Source: Nostoc sp. ATCC 53789 (GTDB taxonomy: Bacteria; Cyanobacteriota; Cyanobacteriia; Cyanobacteriales; Nostocaceae). From it: DNA of 57,504 bases. Every line of letters begins with the position of its first letter. The first letter of the stretch is position 1. The position numbers and the translations under genes are program-made. The notes under the pieces were generated by a model. The model did not search any database. It was not told where the DNA came from and saw only the letters and a list, made by a program, of their open reading frames with translations. Shown in pieces: positions 51,393 to 57,504 of the stretch. The stretch lies in contig NZ_CP046708.1 of NCBI RefSeq assembly GCF_009873495.1, positions 1 to 57,504 on the forward strand, written 5' to 3'.

Positions 51393-54300
51393 TTAATCCT
51401 CGCACTCTAATGCACCTAAAGCCTTCAAAGATATTCTTTGAATATCAGTTAACCCAACTGTATTAAAAATATTCATACCTTCATAAGGTCGAGGAATTCT
51501 TAGAGTATTGATACATACACCTGCGTCAATATCCCAAAGCTTTACAGTACCATCCTCACTACCGCTGGCTAACATTTGAGTATTAGGACTGAAAGCAACT
51601 GCAAGAATCCAGTTCATGTGTCCTTGAAGTGTATACAAACACTGGCCAGTACTTACGTTCCAAAGCTTTACAGTTTGGTCTTCACCACCACTAGCCAAAA
51701 CCTGACCATTGGGGCTGAAAGCAACTGTTCTGACTCTACCTTTATGTCCCAGCAAAGTTTGCATACACTGACCAGTACTTACGTTCCAAAGCTTTACAGT
51801 TTGGTCTTCACCACCACTAGCCAAAACCTGACCATTGGGGCTGAAAGCAATTGTTCTTATCCAGTTCATATGCCCTTGAAGTGTATACAGGCACTGACCA
51901 GTACTTACATTCCAAAGCTTTATAGTTTGGTCTTCACTACCACTAACTAAAACTTGACCAGTGGGACTGAAAGCAACAGTTCTGACTCTACCTTTATGTC
52001 CCAGCAAAGTTTGCATACACTGACCAGTACTCACATTCCAAAGCTTTATAGTTTGGTCTTCAATGCTTGTAGCTACTATTTGTCCGTTGGACATAAAAAC
52101 AACTGCTCTAACTCTGCCAGCTTTTACTGACCAAGTTTGTACAAATTGACCAGTATTTCCATCCCAAAGCTTTATAGTTTGGTTTTTACTATCGTTAGCA
52201 ACAATTTGACCATTTGGATTAATGGTAACTAACTGAAACTTATCAGTACGTCCACCTAATGTATGTAAACACTGACCAGTGTTGATATCCCAAAGTCTTA
52301 CAGTTTCATCTTCACTACCACTGGCTAAATATTGGCTAGAAGGACTAAAAGCAACTGACCAAACTCGATCAATGTGGCCTTGCAAAATATCTAAGCAACG
52401 ACCAGTGTTAATATCCCAGAGTCTTACAGTTTGATCTTCACTACCACTAGCTAGCAATTGATCACTGGAACTGAAAGCAATTGATCTCACGAGCTTTGTG
52501 TGTCCCTGTAAAACATCCCTACACTGACCGTTGCTAGTTCGCCAAATTCTTACAGTTTGGTCTTCACTGCCACTAGCTAGCAGTTGACCACTGCGGCTGA
52601 AAGCAATTGATCGAACCCATCCTGTATGTCCTTGTAAAACATGCTTACATTCACCGTTGCTGGTCTGCCAAATTCTCACAGTTCGGTCTTCACTACCACT
52701 AGCTAGTAGCTGACCACTGGGGCTGAAAGCAATTGATCGAACCCATTCTGTATGTCCTTCCAAAGTAAGCAGGCACTGTCCAGTATTGACATCCCAAATC
52801 TTTACAGTTCTGTCATCACTACCACTAGCAATCGTTTTACCATCAGGACTAAAACTAACTGAACGCACCCGAGAAGCATGTTCCCCTAAAGTAAGCAGGC
52901 ACTGTCCAGTATTGACATCCCAAATCTTTACAGTTTTATCATCACTACCACTGGTAATCGTTTTACCATCAGGACTAAAATTAACTGACTGCACCCGAGC
53001 AGTATGTTCCTCCAAAGTAAACAGGCACTGTCCAGTATTGACATCCCAAATCTTTACAGTTTTATCATCACTACCACTAGCAATCGTTTTACCATCAGGG
53101 CTAAAACTAACTGATCGCACCCAGTTGGTGTGTTCTTTAAAAACAAGGCGCTGCTTTTTTTCTGTAATTTGCCACAAACGTATCTCCCCATTAAAATCAC
53201 CTGTGGCGAGTAAATCCTCATTTGAACTAAATGACACTGAAGTAATGCTACCAAAAGTTTCATCGAAATGAGAGTTAGATAGGTTTGCATTAGCAAAGTT
53301 GGTATTTCGCAAACTCGCATTGATAAAGTCAGCGCCAACAATCACAGTGTTTCGGAGATCATAATTTTCAAGTGTAGCTAAGTCAAGCCTTAACAATAGA
53401 GTTACTGCATTTCCACCAATACAACCAATTTCTTTCTCAGTTTTAAAGCGTGTTGCTTCAACAATCTCTAACAGCTTTTGTGTAGTATTTTCTGTAGACT
53501 CGAGCATTGGCACTAACAGATCAAAAGTGAGCTTGCTTAATGGAAACTTTCCAAAAGTAGTACAAAGACCTGTTATCAATTCTGTAGAAAATGATTTAAG
53601 TGGTGGTATCCGAATTACTAAACCCTGTTGATCTATTTGACGATTAGCATAGGAAGACCAAGTGTAGTTTTGGGATAAAGCACTTACGTCTAGATGAGAC
53701 TGTGATTGCGCCAATTCTGTAAAATCAGATGCCAATATCCCTAATTCAGCAGCAAATTTGTAAGCAACAAAAAACTCTAAGAACGATTTATGAGCAGGCG
53801 TATAGTCTCCATCGGCATTGCGGATCAGCATAGTTTGACCCATCATGTCGTAATGCCAATGATCCAGGTCTTTCTCTTCTTGTACTACTGCATCAAATAG
53901 CTTGCGAATGCGATCAGGAAACAACCGATAGTTCAGACTCATTTGCTCCGTAGACAGCATCTCCCATGACAACTCACACAGGAAGTAAAGCTTGTCTGCC
54001 AGAGAGGTAAACGTGCGTTCTGCCTTAATGTCCCGTTCCATCTTGCGCTGCACTGCATACAGGTATACTCGCGACATATCAATCGGCTTACCTGCTTGAA
54101 TATTGGGTAAGGCTTCTAGGATTAACTCCGCCATCACCGGACGACGAGCCAGATCCACCAGTTGGGAATTGCTCATCACCTGCTCCACGATTTTGGGTGT
54201 TGCTTGGAACGATAACACCCGTCGGATCTGGTCATCAGTGAACTTCTCCAATTCCAGCACTTCAAACTGTGGTGTTTCCCCAGTCAAATTTGCGATAGAC

Positions 54301-55043
54301 GCTTGCAACTCTGCGTTTAACAGCGCTCGTCCTTCTTGAGCTTCAGGAAAATGCTCGGTGCGACAAGTAAGGATAACTTTAGCACCAGGAACTACCACCT
54401 TCGCCAGTTCCCAGAAATTATTTATCATTTTTTGCCTATCTACCCGTGCTGCCATTTCGTCAAAGCCATCGAAAATTAGTAGTAACCTACCCATGCGGTT
54501 AAGTTGTTCAAATGCAGAATACCCAGGTAGAGGAATTTCGTGTTTGCGGAAGAAAAACTCTGAAAATAGCGATTCCACACTCACTGCCTTAGCATAATCT
54601 CGCAATGGTATCACCAAAGGCAGACGTGGAAGTTCAACACCACGTTGTTGAGCATCCCGGTAACGCTGCAATGCCAGCCAAGCATAATGTAAAGCAAACC
54701 AAGTTTTACCTGTACCAAACTCCCCTAAGATTGATATATGTTCTTTGGCAGGATCATCCAGCCAGCGGTCAATATAGCCGTCAATCCAACCGTTTTGCTT
54801 ATCGTAGTGACTAATAGATATTTGGCACTTGGTAAGGGAATCTATTTCTTCTTTTGTACAAGCCAAAGGCACATAGTGTGTATCAATTTTCCGTCGCTTC
54901 ACCTCAGCCTCTAGCCAGTCTAGGTAGCCATTAAAATCCGCATCCTGAGCCAAAAGTTCGTCAAAAGTATAACAACCCAGGTGGCGATTTTCCTCTTTTT
55001 CAATTTGGATTCGAGCAACTTGTGAAACTCGACGTGTCGTCAC
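51393..55043 (-). CDS. NACHT-type NTPase with 14 WD40 repeats, probably N-terminally truncated
   Basis: 1216 residues. The N-terminal 90 residues (GCYTFDELLAQDADFNGYLD, then YVPLACTKEEIDSL) are the link that in relatives follows a nuclease-like or other effector domain; here it begins with GTG 55043, and the same frame upstream has a TAA (near 55072). STAND NTPase core: ISILGEFGTGKTWFALHYAW (Walker A), LLLIFDGFDEMAARVD (Walker B), VILTCRTEHFPEAQEG. Pentapeptide-like NTNFANANLSNSHFDE (about 600) leads to 14 WD40 repeats (for example VRTVAFSPNGQVLASGGEDQ), enough for two seven-bladed propellers. The sensor and switch parts are present; the effector may be lost. Confidence 0.85.
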   Translation of the reverse strand: MTTRRVSQVARIQIEKEENRHLGCYTFDELLAQDADFNGYLDWLEAEVKRRKIDTHYVPLACTKEEIDSLTKCQISISHYDKQNGWIDGYIDRWLDDPAKEHISILGEFGTGKTWFALHYAWLALQRYRDAQQRGVELPRLPLVIPLRDYAKAVSVESLFSEFFFRKHEIPLPGYSAFEQLNRMGRLLLIFDGFDEMAARVDRQKMINNFWELAKVVVPGAKVILTCRTEHFPEAQEGRALLNAELQASIANLTGETPQFEVLELEKFTDDQIRRVLSFQATPKIVEQVMSNSQLVDLARRPVMAELILEALPNIQAGKPIDMSRVYLYAVQRKMERDIKAERTFTSLADKLYFLCELSWEMLSTEQMSLNYRLFPDRIRKLFDAVVQEEKDLDHWHYDMMGQTMLIRNADGDYTPAHKSFLEFFVAYKFAAELGILASDFTELAQSQSHLDVSALSQNYTWSSYANRQIDQQGLVIRIPPLKSFSTELITGLCTTFGKFPLSKLTFDLLVPMLESTENTTQKLLEIVEATRFKTEKEIGCIGGNAVTLLLRLDLATLENYDLRNTVIVGADFINASLRNTNFANANLSNSHFDETFGSITSVSFSSNEDLLATGDFNGEIRLWQITEKKQRLVFKEHTNWVRSVSFSPDGKTIASGSDDKTVKIWDVNTGQCLFTLEEHTARVQSVNFSPDGKTITSGSDDKTVKIWDVNTGQCLLTLGEHASRVRSVSFSPDGKTIASGSDDRTVKIWDVNTGQCLLTLEGHTEWVRSIAFSPSGQLLASGSEDRTVRIWQTSNGECKHVLQGHTGWVRSIAFSRSGQLLASGSEDQTVRIWRTSNGQCRDVLQGHTKLVRSIAFSSSDQLLASGSEDQTVRLWDINTGRCLDILQGHIDRVWSVAFSPSSQYLASGSEDETVRLWDINTGQCLHTLGGRTDKFQLVTINPNGQIVANDSKNQTIKLWDGNTGQFVQTWSVKAGRVRAVVFMSNGQIVATSIEDQTIKLWNVSTGQCMQTLLGHKGRVRTVAFSPTGQVLVSGSEDQTIKLWNVSTGQCLYTLQGHMNWIRTIAFSPNGQVLASGGEDQTVKLWNVSTGQCMQTLLGHKGRVRTVAFSPNGQVLASGGEDQTVKLWNVSTGQCLYTLQGHMNWILAVAFSPNTQMLASGSEDGTVKLWDIDAGVCINTLRIPRPYEGMNIFNTVGLTDIQRISLKALGALECED

Positions 55044-55411
55044 TAACCAACCTTCGTCTGTTCTGTGCTTTTACCCCTTGGATGACCAAATTGTGAATCA
55101 TACCCTGACCAAAAATTAACGACATTTCAAGGGTTATAGCCTAAACAGAACATAAAACTTTGCATAAGATTGTGTCCGCGTGTCCTGATTGTGAATCATA
55201 ATAAAGCCTAGAGTTGTCACAACTAAAAACCGAAAACTTCTCCCGAATAATTCTCTAAAAATGACTAATAGGTACAACTTAGATGACAAAATATGGTTCA
55301 AAGTGACTAAGATATGATTCAATTCGCGTCTTCTTGGTGTTTTGAGAAGACTGTTATGAAGTTTGTGAATTCCCTGTATCACATAGGTCACGCCAAGGAG
55401 GTGAGGCTCAA
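55044..55411. other. Upstream region of TnsA with repeated TTGTGAATCATA-type words (possible transposon end)
   Basis: Copies of TTGTGAATCATA at 55090-55103 and 55186-55198 are matched by opposite-strand TTGAATCATATC (about 55308-55319) and TTGAACCATATTTTGTCATC (about 55283-55302). Tn7-like ends hold several spaced TnsB sites, and this is the expected left-end position, between the truncated NACHT gene and tnsA. The end itself cannot be fixed. Confidence 0.35.
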
Positions 55412-56002
55412 ATGAACGAATTCGAGTTTGAAGATTGGTGTAGGCAACAGCAACTAGCAACCCACACCATTGATTTGATTGCACTCCTCAGGAAATCCCC
55501 ACCCTCACGTCGGGTACAAGGACGAACCAAGAACGTTTGTGGCGTGTATCCTAGTTCTAAAATGGGGGTCACAATTCAATTCGAGAGCCATACAGTGGAA
55601 TTATGGGCGATTTACCTGATGGAACACGACCCCAAAGTTTTAGAGTTCTACGACCAGCCACCACCATTCAAAATCCAGTACAAAAATCAAGCAGGGCGTA
55701 ATATCGGTCACTATCATACCCCTGACTTTTTTGTATTACGTCATGATGGTGCGTGCTGGGAGGAGTGGAAAACAGTTAAGGAAGTAGAGAAATTAGCACA
55801 AAAATATCCTGGGCGTTATCAAAAAACAGCATCCGGTCATTGGCGTTGCCCACCAGGAGAAGCCCACGCATCACAATTTGGTCTAAAATACTGCGTTCGT
55901 ACTGATGCCGAATTGAATCCCGTTTTTACCCAGAACTTAATGTTTTTGTCGGATTACCTAGGATTTAAATCAAATTTGACAACAAACTGGAGTTTGGACT
56001 AA
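55412..56002 (+). CDS. tnsA: TnsA-type endonuclease, 5' part of the IS-split TnsA-TnsB fusion
   Basis: About 190 genuine residues (55412-55986). The TnsA PD-(D/E)XK nuclease is seen: GVTIQFESHTVELWAIYLME (metal-binding Glu region), GRNIGHYHTPDFFVL (Asp), and CWEEWKTVKEVEKL (E-x-K). The C-terminal end (NPVFTQNLMFLSDYLGFKSN) leads, in the rebuilt gene, into VHSIVLAYLEANPGITIAAL, a TnsA C-terminal-like wing, and then TnsB. GGAGGTGAGGC precedes the ATG. The last few codons now come from the IS. TnsA-type nucleases cut the 5' ends, giving cut-and-paste transposition. Confidence 0.8.
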   Translation: MNEFEFEDWCRQQQLATHTIDLIALLRKSPPSRRVQGRTKNVCGVYPSSKMGVTIQFESHTVELWAIYLMEHDPKVLEFYDQPPPFKIQYKNQAGRNIGHYHTPDFFVLRHDGACWEEWKTVKEVEKLAQKYPGRYQKTASGHWRCPPGEAHASQFGLKYCVRTDAELNPVFTQNLMFLSDYLGFKSNLTTNWSLD

Positions 56003-57504
56003 AAAGCTAGAGAAAAGCAGTCAGCAGTAACACTGACTGCCGTAAAGTCAATGAAAGTAATCGATAAATCATTGACGTGATGATCCTGACACAACTAGAA
56101 AAATTCCGCCAAGGTATCTACGATTGTTTGGGAAAGGCCAAAGATGCAGTATTTGAATTGATGGATGCAGTATTAACAAGTCCGAGTATCCCATCGTTTG
56201 TAAGCTTGTCACAAAGCCCAGTATTTCGACGGCAATGGTCGAGCATTTATGCAGCACTACATGATAGTCGTCCACCAAAAAGAAAACTGATGAAGCTACT
56301 GGTACAGGAGGTAGTGACGGATGAACAGCCATTTCTAGCAGGAGATCATAGCTTTTGGGCAAGACCAGAAGCGAAGACACTAAAAGAAAGAACTTTTCAT
56401 GGGGACTCCAGGGGAAGCATAGGCATCGGACAAAGTTACAGTACGTTAGCGTGGATACCAGAAGCGGATGGGAGTTGGGCATTGCCGTTAAAGCACGAAC
56501 GGATCACCAGCTTTGAAACGCCAACAAGTAAAGCCGCATTCCAACTTAAACAAATAACCCGTGAGTTAGGCAAAAGACCGCTTGCTGCTTATGACCGAGG
56601 CTACGGCAACGCCAAATTTGTCCAAGCCACGGAGAAGATTGACGCAGACCTGTTGCTGCGTTTAGCTTCTAACCGATGCGTATGGGGTACACCCGGTACT
56701 TACAAAGGACGAGGCGCACCGTGTAAACATGGTCATAAGTTTAAGTTCAATGACTCGGAAACTTGGGCAGAGGTAACTGAAACTCTAGAAGTTGAAGACC
56801 CGCAAGTTGGTCGAGTAAAAGTCATGCGCTGGAGTGGGTTTCATTTTCTTCAATCTCCAAACCGGGCAATGGAAATCATTCGCGTCGAGGTGATCCAACC
56901 AGTTGGACGCAATCGTAAGTTCCAACCCTTATGGCTAGCTTGGTTGGGTCAGACAATGCCTCCATTAGAGGATCTCTGGCAAAAATACCTCCGCCGCTTT
57001 GCTCTAGAACATTGGTATCGATTTGCCAAGCAGAGGTTATATTGGACACAGCCTCAGCTTGGCTCTACTCAGGCAGCAGAGCGATGGAGTGACCTGATGC
57101 CATTGTTAACTTGGCAATTATGGCTAGCTAGACTTGCCTGTATTGATTCCCCCTTGCCTTGGCAATCGACTCAGGATAAACTGTCTCCAGGACGCGTAGC
57201 ACAAGCCTTTCCTCTAATTTTAGCCACTATTGGCACTCCTGCTCAACCCCCGAAAACTCGCGGTAAATCACCTGGGCGTGCCCAAGGGCATCAGCCACCT
57301 TCGCGTAAGCGTTATCCCACTGTCAAAAAACACGCATCTAAAAAACCTAAAACCGAAGAATCACTTAAGAACGCTGATCTAACTGCTGCTTAGTTTCTGC
57401 TTCTTTTTCAACGATTCAACTTAACTCAGCCTCTAAAAGAAGTTGGGTAACTTTTTCTTGCTTTCTATTCATTGCTGCTAAATGCCAATTAGTCCAAACT
57501 CAAG
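55987..57504. mobile_element. Insertion sequence (IS4/IS701-like), 1518 bp, ending at the window edge
   Basis: Left end CTGGAGTTTGGACTAA (from 55987) and right end (inverse complement CTTGAGTTTGGACTAA) differ at one base. The left flank ends AACAAA (55981-55986), and the first six bases of the window are AACAAA, a 6-bp duplication across the window junction. It contains one transposase. This IS cuts the TnsAB gene. Confidence 0.85.
56077..57393 (+). CDS. IS transposase (DDE, IS4/IS701-like)
   Basis: 438 residues. DDE-type core: LAGDHSFWARPEAKTL (Asp, about 87), LAAYDRGYGNAKFVQ (Asp, about 170) and RFALEHWYRFAKQRLYWTQP (Glu, about 311). C-terminal basic tail. The frame is intact. It resembles the DDE_5/IS701-like transposases common in cyanobacteria; the family name is from the pattern only. 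Confidence 0.8.
   Translation: MMILTQLEKFRQGIYDCLGKAKDAVFELMDAVLTSPSIPSFVSLSQSPVFRRQWSSIYAALHDSRPPKRKLMKLLVQEVVTDEQPFLAGDHSFWARPEAKTLKERTFHGDSRGSIGIGQSYSTLAWIPEADGSWALPLKHERITSFETPTSKAAFQLKQITRELGKRPLAAYDRGYGNAKFVQATEKIDADLLLRLASNRCVWGTPGTYKGRGAPCKHGHKFKFNDSETWAEVTETLEVEDPQVGRVKVMRWSGFHFLQSPNRAMEIIRVEVIQPVGRNRKFQPLWLAWLGQTMPPLEDLWQKYLRRFALEHWYRFAKQRLYWTQPQLGSTQAAERWSDLMPLLTWQLWLARLACIDSPLPWQSTQDKLSPGRVAQAFPLILATIGTPAQPPKTRGKSPGRAQGHQPPSRKRYPTVKKHASKKPKTEESLKNADLTAA

Noticed and set aside
51576..53271. Plus-strand frames within the WD40 region
   Set aside because: They are antisense shadows of the repeated WD40 codons; their apparent repeats (for example SLPLAIVLPSGLKLT) come from the opposite strand.
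1..57504. tRNA or rRNA genes and tmRNA
   Set aside because: I looked for conserved T-loop (GGTTCGAATCC-type) and rRNA words and saw none that fit a cloverleaf or rRNA; a dedicated scan was not possible.

Overview
The window looks like a complete circular plasmid of a filamentous (Nostocales-type) cyanobacterium. Reasons: GCGATCGC (HIP1-type) sites, moderate GC, and many families typical of that group (AAA/WD40 and NACHT/WD40 proteins, a cyanobacterial-type relaxase, ISAs1 and Tn3 elements). The two window ends appear to join. An insertion sequence (55987-57504) ends exactly at the last base. The six bases before it (AACAAA, 55981-55986) are repeated as bases 1-6. Removing the IS and one AACAAA copy fuses a TnsA reading frame (from 55412) in frame to the TnsB reading frame that opens at base 7 and ends at 2149, giving a predicted 905-residue TnsA-TnsB protein.

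Layout. (1) 1-3616: TnsB part of the split TnsAB, then TnsC; no TniQ/TnsD and no Cas genes were seen. (2) 5.1-8.5 kb: replication module on the minus strand (DnaB-family helicase, winged-helix replication protein with iteron-like repeats inside its gene, XRE regulator with operator-like repeats). (3) 8.6-13.9 kb: a plus-strand series of unfamiliar small, soluble and membrane proteins ending in a membrane-anchored P-loop ATPase, followed by two tandem paralogous small proteins. (4) 15.3-22.2 kb: a tight three-gene operon: trypsin-co-occurring small protein, trypsin-TIR-AAA protein, and AAA-transmembrane-WD40-amidase protein. It resembles NTP-dependent conflict (immune) systems and is the most interesting module here. 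(5) 22.3-26.3 kb: truncated and intact tyrosine recombinases, a ParA plus DNA-binding-partner partition cassette with TTTAGTCATT repeats, and a ParD/ParE toxin-antitoxin pair. (6) 26.3-31.6 kb: a nest of mobile elements (518-bp non-autonomous element, Tn3-type remnant, intact Tn3-family transposon with perfect ends and TTTAC duplication). (7) 31.6-39.4 kb: envelope-related cargo (possible POTRA/barrel protein, GH24-peptidoglycan-binding-L,D-transpeptidase-like enzyme, SH3 protein, coiled-coil membrane protein), with an ISAs1-family IS between them. (8) 39.8-50.3 kb: mobilisation region with relaxase and MobC on one strand and a divergent StbABC/TraKLM-like trio on the other. Its third gene is split by a 4223-bp TniA-TniB-tyrosine recombinase transposon flanked by a TCTATT duplication. 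(9) 50.3-55.0 kb: HAD phosphatase and a NACHT-WD40 protein, probably truncated at its N terminus. (10) 55.4-57.5 kb: TnsA part and the IS that splits the fusion.

Taken together this is a mobilisable, partitioned, addiction-bearing plasmid that has been hit by at least five distinguishable transposition events, several with target duplications that allow the original genes to be rebuilt. Domain names come from recognising motifs by eye; no database search was run.
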